Assembly: GCA_038087015.1 (NCBI GenBank)
Contig: JASBNA010000005.1
Span: 1-64,000 of the forward strand
Direction: 5' to 3'
DNA: 64,000 nt
From: Cerrena zonata
Taxonomy: Eukaryota; Basidiomycota; Agaricomycetes; Polyporales; Cerrenaceae
The notes below the pieces were generated by a model. That model ran no database searches. It was not told where the DNA came from and was given only the letters and a program-made list of their open reading frames with translations. A program made the position numbers and the translations under genes. Below, one piece after another: positions 31,103 through 42,232 of the stretch (the stretch's first letter is position 1; the number at the start of each line of letters is the position of its first letter).

Positions 31103-32531
31103 ACGGGTCTGGACGTGATGCAGGGAGAAAGGTGATGGGCGTGATTCAGTTTGATTTCGGTGGGGTCTCTGCATGGACAGTTGATATATTATATTACAAA
31201 AGTAACTATCACGAGCCTTTCATAGCGTCTTTTCTAGTGACGGCCTGAATTATACCAATATTCACGAGACCTTACACCGTTCTCCGAGCGTGATCCATTG
31301 AGTGTGTTTGCTTGAGCGCTTGAATGCTGTTTATGAATCATAAAGCAACCAACGACGTCATTGGTATGTATTTTGCCTTTAACCATGCTCTCTCTATAAT
31401 GTTTTCAAACTTGAACGCATGTTTTCAGGTTGTTCCTTGCAACCGTCCGTATGTCGAACTCATTTTGAAAAAAAACCATGAACGCGCGGACGGTCATCTG
31501 ACCCTGGAGACTTGCGGCACTTGCCAGTCTCTGATCTTCTGCAACATCTTCCCCGCCGTTCTGCCATGCTCACAAGACCCTCCGCTCCTCGCCAGAAGCG
31601 TCCATCCTCAATCATCTGAATAGTCTCCACCAGCAGAGACATTTGTCCTCTCGTTGGCATAGCGTGTTTCTCAACTCTCAGAGCATGTGCTCTGTTCAAT
31701 CAGTTGACAAAAGTCACTCTCTGACTCACTAGGGTCATCGTTAGGTATTTGATCGCCACCAGTCCGTTGACAAACTTCGAAGAAGGCTGAAGGGATTGAT
31801 GATGGAAGAATGTTGAATGTGGGTTCCGTGCTGCATGTTTGCACATGCCGGAACCTGTTGGACCCTTGGACCCCCTTGCGAATTGGGACCCGTTAGAACC
31901 GTGGACGCTCCCCTCTTTAGGCCGCTTGGGGATCCGGAACCTGTTGGCCAGATGTGAATATCTGAGTTCGCTGGACGTGCGGACGGTATTTAGCTCCATT
32001 GACTCTTCGTTACGATCCCCTGGAGAACGTGTCGTCTTCCTCCTCCTCCTGCTCCCCCACTTGTCTCCACTCACTCGTGTGGTGTGCTCCTCCTCACTTA
32101 CCCCTCCTCTGAGTCTTTTGTCGATTTGGTGGCTGAAGCTTTTGACGTTTGAGAAACTGAGGCTTTGAGGCTGTGTAGGATCTTGTACGGACAACGTGAG
32201 TTGCGCGTGTTACCTTGCTGTGATGCGTGCATTAGATTTGTTGGACTGACGGGGTGGTATTTTCGGATTTTAGGGCATCAATATATCCTTGGATACGTTC
32301 TTGATATTGGAAACGACAAGGAATTCACGACATACACGCTGACTATAACGTTTTCGTCTCTAGGCCTTTTGACGACCTCTACTCCCCTTTTTTTCTTATA
32401 TCTTCGCCTTTCACGAACATTCTGTGATCCACTAACGTTTACTTGGAAATCTGGCTACTGACGACCACAAACCCGATACCAATACCAAACCTTCTGAATC
32501 TCATCATACTCAACAACGTACTGAACGCGCA
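31103..32531. other. Intergenic between the two CFEM genes
   Basis: No supported gene. The stretch 31840-31950 contains several loose copies of GGAACCTGTTGG / GGACCC-type words. The frames on both strands at 31700-32194 are mirror shadows without motifs. A pyrimidine-rich run before 32532 is probably promoter and leader of CFEM 2. Confidence 0.45.
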
Positions 32532-34254
32532 ATGAGCTCATTCTCATTTGCTTCTCGCCCTTCTTGGCTCCTTCTTCTCCTTTGGCTCTTCGTATGGAGC
32601 TGGAGCGCATCCAAGGATCGATCCTCTTCGATGTTGGTCGGTGCTCAGCAGAATGGACTCCCGCCTTGTGTTGCGACGTGTGCGCAGGGGGCTGCGTCTA
32701 CGGTTGGGTGTAGAGGATTGTGAGTGTTTCGTTTTCGAGGGTCGAGGTGTTGATGGTGTGAGGTGGGGTATCGAAATCAAGAGTGTTTGTTGAGGTGGGA
32801 ATAGAGTTGGATGGGTTGGAGACGAACCATCGAGGATGTTCCGCGCGGAGAAATGACCGAGATGAAATTTTCGAAACGGGGACCTGGGAACGGAGGTACT
32901 GCCTATCCCTCGCCACGAACATTTGTCGTTTCCTAAGTTGGGTCCCTGATCCCCAACATCCACAATTATTTCCGAATCATAATCATTTCTCTACAAATTG
33001 GCAATCTTTGAATTTGGATGCTAATCGTGTTTTTTGTTGTTCAGGGACCTTGTTTGTATTTGCAACTCTGCGTCGTTCTTTGACGTCGCAGAGGGATGCA
33101 TGGCTAGTAACTGTACACTTGCGGACGAAGCGAAGGGTGTTCAGTTCTTTGACGGAGTCTGTCAAGCTGCTGGTGAGTCCGACTTGTATTTGATTTCTCA
33201 GATTCGTTGGTGGGATCTGGATGTGATTCCCTATGCAACGAATACGAAAATCGCCTCAATCTCGTGCATTCATGTTACGGGCGGTCGTTACGATCCAAAA
33301 CGACATCCCGCTATGGAGACTTGATCTCGATGATTTCGCCACTGCGTCATCAGATAGAGGTTGCTTGGTTTCATGGCTTCTTCTTCTCCTGTAGCCAATC
33401 TCGGAACCGAGGTTGCCTAGCTCCTGGATTTGATCCTGTTGAGGGGGTGGGGGTGAAACGGGTGGGTTGGAATGGTGGGACGGGGTTTGAGATTGGGATG
33501 TTTAGAGGTTGATTGGATCGAACGTTATGGTCGAGTTCGAGAGCGGCTGTTAATCGAGAGTGAGATTGGTATGCTGACCTTTTTTGCTTGTTACAGTGAG
33601 TACGACATTCCCGCCAATTAGCTTACCATCCGGTACGTCCTCTACCCCTCCAATCATAATTTGCAATACTGACGAGGTCATCAAACAGGATCAACGACGA
33701 CGGCAACACGAAGTACGCAACCTTCCTCTTCAACCCCTATCTCCCCAAGCTCCACCAAGAGTCAGACCGGAAGTGAAACTGAGACTGAAATTTCAACTAC
33801 TATAGCTGTCCCTACCACCGTGACTGCCACTTCAACCGCTACGACGACAAGAATTAATTCTCAGCCGCCGCCACCTCCAGCATCGAATACGAATACGCCT
33901 GCGACATCACCTCAACAACCTTCGCCATCAGCTACTCCCCAGCCTTCCCCTTCCAATGATAACAATAATAATCCTACAACACCTTCGGCTTCTGCGAATC
34001 CAGATACGACACCAGGATTCGTACAAACGAGTGCCGAAGCGACTCGGTTGCCAGCTTCGATCAGTGCGACTGCAACTGCACCTGGGGTTAGTGAGAGTGT
34101 AACGGTCGTGCCTGGAGCGACGAGTACGAGCACGTTTACGCAGGCGCTGCCACCTGCTCAGCCGACGACGACGGATTCGGGTGCTGGGAGGATGGTGGGT
34201 GGGATTGGAGCGGTTTGGATGTTGGTGGTTATTGCGGTTGGTGTGGTTGTGTAG
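32532..34254 (+). CDS. CFEM-domain, GPI-anchored-type surface protein 2
   Basis: Four exons: 32532-32719, 33045-33172, 33597-33632 and 33689-34254. Introns 1 and 2 are unusually long for this window (325 and 424 nt). The N-terminus has a hydrophobic signal-like segment (SWLLLLLWLFVWSWS). Eight cysteines follow in CFEM order (PPCVATC, VGC, LVCICNSASFF, GCMASNC, GVC). The last exon encodes a ~185-residue Ser/Thr/Pro-rich stalk ending in a hydrophobic tail (GGIGAVWMLVVIAVGVVV) typical of GPI signals. It is probably a wall or plasma-membrane protein. It shares domain order but little sequence with CFEM 1, so the pair is an old tandem duplication or a functional cluster. Confidence 0.88.
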
Positions 34255-35518
34255 ATGCTGGTTCGTACAATGTGGAATATGTTTACCTTTGGGACTTTTT
34301 TACGATGGACAAATTTTGTTTGGGGAATGTATTTTGTGTTGTTTTATTGGTGTACCGTTCTTGGCGGATTCTCTTATTTGAATTTCGGGGGTATCAAATC
34401 ATAATGGGAATATCAGAAGTACTTATGTTAGTAGAGGGGATATATCGACGGAGATAACAGGTCGAGTGAGAATGGCATTTTAATGAAAAAAAGAAGAAAA
34501 GCGAGTAACGTCGGTGGTCACCCTAGCAGCCAGCGAACGTCGGGCAGGTGGAGTGAAACGCAGAGACGTCATTGTTACGAGGATGCAAAAGTGGATGCGA
34601 ATTATAATGAAGAGACGTGTGGTGGCGTGTTTAGGCCATCGATAGATTATATTTATTGGACCTAAGTGAGTGAGCGACGGGGAGGGAAGGGCGTAGTGGG
34701 GAAGAAAAGGGAAAGGCTGTTGTGGAATGATTGAGCTGTGTTGTTAATTGAGGGAGAGCTGTCAAAGCAGGGATGGTGTTAATGAAATACGAATACAGGG
34801 GAGAGAGAAAAAGAGAGTGAGAGTTCGGAGGATGGATACCGCAGATGCCGCGGCAGGAGATGTACCGCCACGAGTGATTACGGGTGAGGAGTATATGACC
34901 ATAAGAGGATACATGGGGAACGGCAGAGGGCGTTCGTGCGGATTGAAGAGGATATATTGCGAACAGCAGCCTCGAGGTCCGGCGGAGGAGATAGGCGATG
35001 CTCAGGGAGGGAGTGTCACAACCTAGGAATACAGAGAGAGCAGGAGAGCGAGATGTTGTATTTCGAGCAAGCAACCTTGTATTCCAGGCAGAGAGCAGCT
35101 CCCGGCCAACCCGGAAATTGGAGTTGTGTGACTGTGACAGACGACAGAGGTGGGGAGAGAGGGTGACATGGGCTGTGACAGACGGTGCAGGGATGTGACA
35201 GGATGATCTCCGCCGAAAGCAAGAGCAGGAGAGAGAGAGAGAGTCGAGTGTTTTCTGTTTCTGTTGCTCGTCCTCGTCCTCTCCTCCTGCTCGACGTTCT
35301 CCACGACCCTCACGTCCCCCTCTCTGCTTTCTCCGACCTCGTCGCCCCATCATCTCTGCGCGCCCGCTCGGTCAGCCTCCCTCTCATCGTCCCGCCCAGC
35401 CTCACTCCGCTCCCACCCTTGACATCTCTCTCCATCTCCCGCTTGTTACCACACTCTTCTCCTGCCGTCTCTATTACTGCACACCCTACTCTTGCTGCCC
35501 CGCTAGGCCCCTCCAACC
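34255..35518. promoter_or_regulatory. Upstream region of the G-alpha gene
   Basis: No supported gene. From about 35260 to the start codon the plus strand is strongly pyrimidine-rich (CTCTCC, TCCCTC runs), a usual core-promoter feature of strongly expressed fungal genes. GAGAGA-rich sequence lies just upstream (35225-35245). A 240-residue minus-strand frame here is low-complexity shadow. Confidence 0.5.
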
Positions 35519-37046
35519 ATGGGCAATTGTATGTCCACCCAGGACAGAGAAGCCCAACAGCGCTCTGCAGAGATCGACAAACAGATCGAAGAGGACTCGC
35601 GAAAGTTCAAGAAGGAATGCAAAATCCTTCTCCTTGGTATGTTTCACTTCTTTCCATGCACCATGTTCTCGCTTTTCCACCACAATCCACTGTGGATGAC
35701 CGCCCCCAAGCGATTCAAGCAACCCATTGTTCTGCTCTCGGAACGCGATCGCGCGGCGTAACCGACCTTTGCTTGCTTCACCTTTGCTTGACCATGCCCT
35801 CCGTTCCCTATTCTCTCGCATGCTCATCGCTTCCCCCTCAGGCTCTGGCGAATCCGGCAAGTCCACCATCGTCAAGCAAATGAAGATCATCCACCAAGAC
35901 GGCTTCACAAGAGAAGAACTCATGTCCTACCGCATCACCATCTACCGCAACCTCCTCGAGTCTGCAAAGAACATCCTCCTAGCCATGCGCAAAATAAACG
36001 TAGACTGCATAAACCCCTCAAATCGGGTGCGTTACCCCACCTTGGCTCCCTTTTGCGAATCCGGCAATTGACTTTCTTTCCAGGCAAACGCAGATCGAAT
36101 ACTCGATTACGAAGTCCTCGCGAGCACAACGTATTATTTCCCAGAGGATATGGCACAGGCCGTACATCAGCTCTGGCAAGATCCTATCATCCCTGTCATC
36201 ATGGACCACAGTTCCGAGTTTTACCTCATGGATAGTGCGAGCTAGTACGTTTGCTTACATTAACTTGTGAACTCTGTCTGACATCTGGTTGTAGTTTCTT
36301 TACAGAAGCATTACGAATAGGAACACCGGACTATCTTCCGACAGAAACCGACGTCTTGCGTGCGAGACAGAAGAGTACGGGCATCACAGAGACTCGATTT
36401 GCCCTCGGTCCGTTATCGTAAGTGTCTATTTGTCCTCAACAAGGACGCTGCTGACCCTCTTGCAGAATACACATGTTTGATGTCGGTGGTCAACGGTCGG
36501 AACGGAAAAAGTGGATTCACTGTTTCGAGAGCGTAACGAGCATCATCTTTTGCACCGCGCTCAGTGAATACGACCAAGTACTACTAGAAGAGCGGAATCA
36601 GGTGCGCATCCTCCTTCCTTGTTTCCGTCGCTCAACTCATGTCCCCGATAGAACCGAATGGCGGAATCGCTACTGCTTTTTGATTCGGTCATCAACTCGA
36701 GATGGTTTCTACGGACGTCCATCATCCTCTTCCTCAACAAGATCGACGTCTTCAAATTCAAGCTACCCAAGGTCCCGCTGGAGAGATACTTTCCAGAGTA
36801 CACGGGCGGAGCAGACATCAACAAGGCGGCAAAGTACATCTTGTGGAGATTCATGCAGGCAAACCGCGCGCGGCTGAGCGTGTATCCCCAGTCCGTACCT
36901 TTATCTTAATTCGATCAAAGCGTAATGATGGCTGACTGTACCATAGTCTAACGCAGGCGACAGACACGAGTAACATTAGACTCGTCTTTGCTGCGGTCAA
37001 GGAGACGATATTGCAGAACGCGCTGAAGGATTCAGGTATTCTGTAG
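35519..37046 (+). CDS. Heterotrimeric G-protein alpha subunit
   Basis: Seven exons: 35519-35636, 35842-36026, 36084-36244, 36295-36417, 36466-36601, 36652-36890 and 36947-37046, giving 353 residues, the normal family length. The N-terminus MGNCMS offers Gly2 for myristoylation and Cys4 for palmitoylation, anchoring the protein to the plasma membrane. The GTPase motifs are all present: P-loop GSGESGKST (residues 40-48), switch I near [17 protein letters not shown] (switch II), FLNKIDVF (NKxD) and TQATDT (guanine contact). The C-terminus is KDSGIL, which lacks the Cys at -4 used by pertussis toxin. The protein couples seven-helix receptors (nutrient or pheromone) to cAMP or MAPK signalling. Intron 1 (205 nt) is the longest. 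The subgroup is not certain. Confidence 0.95.
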
Positions 37047-38330
37047 TTTTCGTATGGCTGGGGTTTGCCTTGTGTGTGTGTTTGATTAGGGTCCCGTCGC
37101 ATCTTTTCGTAAGTTGAACAATCTCCCTGCGTACATCAAAGATTGACTCCCGTTCGTCTTCCTTGGCAGTTTATTTGCCTCCATCTCCTTCCCTCCTCTC
37201 GTGTCTTGGTCTACATTTACTGTATGCTGCATCGTCGTCTCTCTTCCTCTCGCCTCTCCTCTCGATCTTGTCTCTTTCCTCATCATTTTGCATCATCGCC
37301 CCTCATCACTAGTTCTTATCACGTTCGTTTCAATTCTTCCCATCGTCAAGTTCCCCCCTCCACCCACGTTTCATCTCTCCCTCCGTCTCCCCCGTTGTTC
37401 GTCAAGTTGGATTGGAGATTATCATCATCGTCCGATACGCAGGATGCCGCCCCGGTCGTTGCCGTCTCCTCCTCTGATGGTCGTGACGCCGCTTTTGTCG
37501 GATTTGCGAATCCTGACTTTGCGATTTGTCCGATTTGCTGCAGCTAGGCAATAGGAGATTTGGTCAGCTGGGATTTGATTGGGGTAAGCACGAGTGGGCT
37601 CTAGGAGGGTCCGAGAACTGTTTATAGGACATCATCATCAGCGCGCTCGCGTTCCTGCGCTCATCGACTCTTCTCGTCTTCTCGTGCCTTTTGCCTCTTC
37701 CCCACCAGGTCAACCATGCCCCGGTCTTCAACGGTATATCGTCTTCTCTCCTCTTGATCAACTCCGAGTCGGTTCCGCCCGTTTCGTACTTTCCATAATC
37801 CCATAACTATGTCTTACTTATGAAATCCATCCCTCTCCCATGTAGCTAGCATTTCCCCCCTTCCCTTTCCCCTTTTTTTCATTCAAGTTATGGTACTCCA
37901 TCTTCGCGTACTCTCTACCCCATCCCCATCCCCATCCCCATTCTCCAACATGGTCCAGTTCCATTTCGAGCATCTCTAGTTCCTACGACCCCCATCCCAG
38001 ATTGTTCTAGCTAGACCTGCCCTTCCTCTGCCTGGTGCCAATGGGCTGCATAGTCCATTCTGAATGTTCCCTCCCATCACGCAGGTCGAAAATAATGACA
38101 TGGCAACCCCGTTGGCTTTTTGTGTACATAGCTTTCTCTTTCTCTCTGGATCGAGTCGTTCCATCCTCTTCTCATATCTTGCTTGGATGTTCCATTGTTT
38201 ATATTCTCTTTTTTTTTGCTTTGTCTCATATCTCTTTGTCGATATTATTTCTCTTTCTCTTTTTTTGAACGAGTTTTTTTTTTGAAACCTCTGGACATGG
38301 TTCATGGGATGTAACATTACAATAGATAGT
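37047..38330. other. Pyrimidine-rich 3' flank of the G-alpha gene
   Basis: A long C/T-rich stretch (CCTCTC, TCCCC, (CCCCAT)n at 37919-37942) with no coding frame showing motifs. It may be a long 3' UTR. Frames at 37143-37554 are pyrimidine-tract artefacts. Confidence 0.45.
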
Positions 38331-39629
38331 TTTCCTTCCTAGTTGTGCTTCCGGAATATAACTTTCCAAAACTCTCTGTCTATCTGTTTGTTCGTTGGTC
38401 ATAGATGTGCAAGTAACACAAGACGACATCACGCAAGTTATAAACAAACCAAGGACCGTACTAACGTGAAGTTTGCGGCTAATGCTAAGCGCCCTTGCAG
38501 CTTCTCTGTTAAGAACCACGACTATCATGATCATTGGTATACTGTTTGCTGACGATATACCTTCCGGATAACCGTCGATCCAAATCCTGAATTCCAGTGG
38601 AGAGTTATGATGACTAGCAAATGGTCAAGCCGAGATCTTGAGCTATATCATTGACGTCGCTGGTTTTTCGGTATGAGTGTAGTGGCACGGTCAGTTCTTA
38701 GTTTTTGTTGGCTTGAATCCGAATTGCTTACTGGGTTGTTTAGGTTGTTTTTTTTTCGTTTTAGAAATTTTAAACTGAAATGAAAAATCAGTTCCAAAAA
38801 CGAGCTTTTGGTTGTTGACACCCACAGTTCTTCATTGACGTATGGGACTATAAACAAAATATAAATCACGACGTGAACGATCACCGTATTAACATTGGGC
38901 GTGTAGCATAATATCCGACTCCCTTCGAGAGCATTATCACGATCCACTCTTAACATGAGTTTGTCTCCTGCACTACGTCCAGTAGGTCTATCTAAGCACT
39001 CATAATCCTGATCATACTTCACGCAGACGTACTTCTTCTAGCCTCACACGAACGCCCTTAATTGAAGCTCTTCTAGAAACCCGCCACCCTCAACAGTAAC
39101 GCCTTGGCTGACTCAACCGGTACTTGGTATACTCCGTTCTAATTGTACGTACCAAACCACTCGCGTTCGCGCTCCAATACTTCTCAGATGAACGAGGTCT
39201 GGTCACTTGCCCCTAGTCCACCCAAATTCGACCATCCTATATCTATCTCGGCACCACTCATAGACTTTCTCCTCGTTGGAGACGCTTGGCGTTTCTATCT
39301 AGACCTGACGCGCCGTTTTCCCTTTCGATTCTGGGTTCATCACGAGGGGTTGTTCTGATCCTCGAGTGGGGACGAATATACACAATAGAAGACTTTGGTA
39401 TGACGAAATGAACGCGCACGAGGACGTTCTTTCATACTTACATTGAGTACGAAGACATTCACCCCAAACCATCACCCCAAACCTTCAACGACACACTGAT
39501 AGCCCTTACGTTTGTAGCTGCCATGGCCGACGAGTTCCATTCATCCGTCCTATTGCAAGGGGGATAAATAGACCATTCATTCTGCCTCCTAAACCCCAGT
39601 TTCTGTGGTTGCGTCTTTCCCTCTACAAC
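38331..39629. other. Intergenic, nothing recognised
   Basis: Mixed sequence with several stop-rich frames and a T-run near 38750. No repeats or motifs stand out. The last ~100 bp include the promoter of the DyP gene (a GATAAATA box near 39565). Confidence 0.45.
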
Positions 39630-41552
39630 ATGACTGACATTCACTCTTCATTACAGAATGCATGTCATGCACGAGCGTGTATCCCTCTTATACGTGATCC
39701 TAAGCTAGTACATACCCTCAGGATGGCGGTAGAGGAAGAACCGCTCCCTGACCCCGCTAACGTTCAAGGCGACATCTACCTCCTCTTCCCCAAAGTAAAT
39801 ATCGTCGTTCGCTACCAATGAGAGCTAATAATCGTATTTCTCAGGTAGCAGAATGTTTCCTATTCTTCTGGATCAGCGACGCCGACAAGTTCAAAGCTGC
39901 TCTCAAGGACTACAAGCCAACCTCCGCCGCAGACGTGATCAGCAACTTACAGACCATCTCTGCTGCCAAAGCCAAAGGTCAACTCGCTGACATCATTCAA
40001 AACCAAGTTGCTTTCAGTCGCGCCGGTTTGAACCAGCTGGGTCAGACTGAGGATTTGGGTGATGTCCGATTTGATGGTGGATCCATGCGCCGAGACAAGG
40101 AAGCCCTTGGTGACCAACGAGAATGGAGTGATATTTTCGATCCTGGTACCGTTCATGGCGTATTCATCTTAGCAGCTTCAGGTAAGACATTTCTTCCAGA
40201 TTTCTATCTCGGTTTATTTACAGCGTATTATCGTAGATGCTCAGAGTCGGGATACCGCTCGCGCTAAGCTAGAAGCCCAATTCCAACCTGGCGTCGGACG
40301 ATTTGCCTTCCTTAATGGAGACCGGCGTCCAGGAGAATTCAAAGGGCACGAACACTTCGGTTATCTCGATGGTATCTCTCAACCAGCTATACGGTACGTA
40401 GGGTTTCACGATCGGTCTCTGAGTTTGTGTCATATTAACTACCTCGAATTAGAGGTCTTGTCGTACCTCGTCCAGGCCAAATTCAAGTAGATCCCGGTGT
40501 TATTATCATGGGATACAAGGGTGATCCTGTATTCGATAATCAAGACCCTAACGCTCCCAAACGACCGGCATGGACCAAAGATGGCGCTTTCATGGTATTC
40601 CGCAAGCTTGAACAAGACGTTGGTGGGTTTGAGGATTATCTCACACGTAACCGTCAACGTTGGAAGGATTTCTGGCCTACGGGAACCGTACAACCACCCC
40701 TTACTGATGATGAGGGTGCTGAATTATGGGGTGCTAGAATGATTGGAAGGTTCCGTTCGGTGAGTGACGAGTACGGTTTGTTTCGCCACATTACTCGTAC
40801 TGACAGTCTCAACGTACAGGGATGTCCGGTCGACCTTTCGCCGTATCGCGACAACAAAGCCATCGCGGCTGATCCCGACGAGAACAACAACTTTGATTAC
40901 GTCGTTCCTTTCCAAACAAGACCAAGTGACATACGCTGTCCGTTTACTGCACATACTCGCAAGACAGCTCCGAGAAACCTCGATCCATTCTTTGCAAAGG
41001 AATTCCTTGAATCGACTGCTATCGTTCGAGCTGGCTTGCCTTACGGAAAGGAGGTGAGCAGGTCCTATTTGGATATCCTCATTTACTAAGGTTTTATTTC
41101 AGTATACGGAGGCACCAACCGATCCCGACCGAGGTCTTCTTTTCGTTTGTTACAACTCTAGTATTACCAACGGCTTCTATCTTCAAACCACTGCTTTTGC
41201 GAACAACAACTACTTCCCGGTCACAGACGTCGCCCCGAACCACCAAGGTAACCGATTCTTATTATATGATATAACCTAATCTCTCACTTTCGGTCGAACA
41301 GGACAAGACCCTATTCTCGGTGGACCTGGTCCCATTGCTGATGCGAACATTACCAACTTCCAAAACCCTCTTCCTCTTAAGGGCGAAGTAACAATCCACC
41401 TACAAGGACTCGTTGCTGAGCCTATTGAAGTCAATGGGTTCGCGAAGCCGTATGTTCCTAGCATCTACTCGCAAGATTTCTTCGTAACTTCGAGAGGCGG
41501 AGAGTATCTATTTGTTCCATCTATTGAGATGGTCAAGCAGCTTGCCACTTGA
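39630..41552 (+). CDS. DyP-type haem peroxidase
   Basis: Seven exons: 39630-39794, 39845-40191, 40237-40393, 40453-40759, 40820-41053, 41103-41247 and 41302-41552. DyP peroxidases use H2O2 and haem to oxidise dyes, phenolics and lignin-like compounds. The family signature GxxDG is present as FGYLDGISQPAI with the catalytic Asp. The proximal haem ligand is the His of CPFTAHTRKTAPR. The N-terminus lacks an obvious signal peptide (MTDIHSSLQ), so secretion is uncertain, although a short pro-region or an alternative first exon could exist. Length is about 535 residues, normal for the fungal class. A secreted carboxypeptidase gene follows on the same strand. Confidence 0.92.
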
Positions 41553-42232
41553 ACTTGAACGATTGTATCACCTTCACCAACAAGAAACATGTATAATCTC
41601 GCTCAATACTATCTAAACAAAAATTTGATTTGGGTCCAGACTATCCAGACCGAGATCGCGCTCAGACTGTTGCGGTGACAATATCGTGAGAGACGGGCCG
41701 TATACTCCGGAGCCTTTTTGAATTGACCTACGAACGTCGACGTCATTCGAATAGCAACTCAGCTTTCATATATCGTTACAAGACTGTTCTAACAATTTGA
41801 AGAAATGCTATTGACGATCATCTCTGTTTACAAACCAGCGGCGGTAGCTCGCATTGAGCTCGAATGCGTCATAACAGAGATCAGAAGTATCACGTTGACA
41901 GGCAACTTTCGCAGGATAAGCAGCATCTGGTGTATTTCTGATAGCATTGTTAGCTCGCGGAGAAACTTCCCATAAACTACAAGGACCACATGGCCGACAT
42001 GGATCACACTGGCTCACACCGGACGAGATAGAGGGGCGATACATTCACCGCAGGGAGAACAGAACCGAGATTGAGGTGAGTCACGCAGACAGAGAAATCA
42101 ACCATATGCCGTCAACCCAATTATAGCACCACGTTGCGAGACAATATGTGCCAGGCCTCCAATTCCGAGATATATCTTCTATGCCATGCCCAACAGAATG
42201 TTCAGTGCACATCCCCACCTTGAGCTCTCACA
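41553..42232. other. Intergenic between the DyP and carboxypeptidase genes
   Basis: No supported gene. A small cysteine-containing minus-strand frame at 41808-42044 (CDPCRPCGPC) has no signal peptide and no clear start. Confidence 0.4.

Noticed and set aside
31700..32194. 164-residue minus-strand frame between the CFEM genes
   Set aside because: Low-complexity and charged, with an equally long shadow on the other strand and no supporting signal.
34631..35353. 240-residue minus-strand frame rich in Arg/Gly/Ser
   Set aside because: It is the antisense of the purine/pyrimidine-rich promoter of the G-alpha gene, of low complexity and without domain features.
37143..37554. Two long plus-strand frames downstream of G-alpha
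   Set aside because: Composition is driven by C/T tracts (Ser/Leu/Pro only) and both frames overlap equally. They read as 3' flank, not as a gene.
41808..42044. Cysteine-rich small frame, possible secreted peptide
   Set aside because: No signal peptide and no ATG in good context; the cysteines are clustered in a CxxCxxC run that could be chance.
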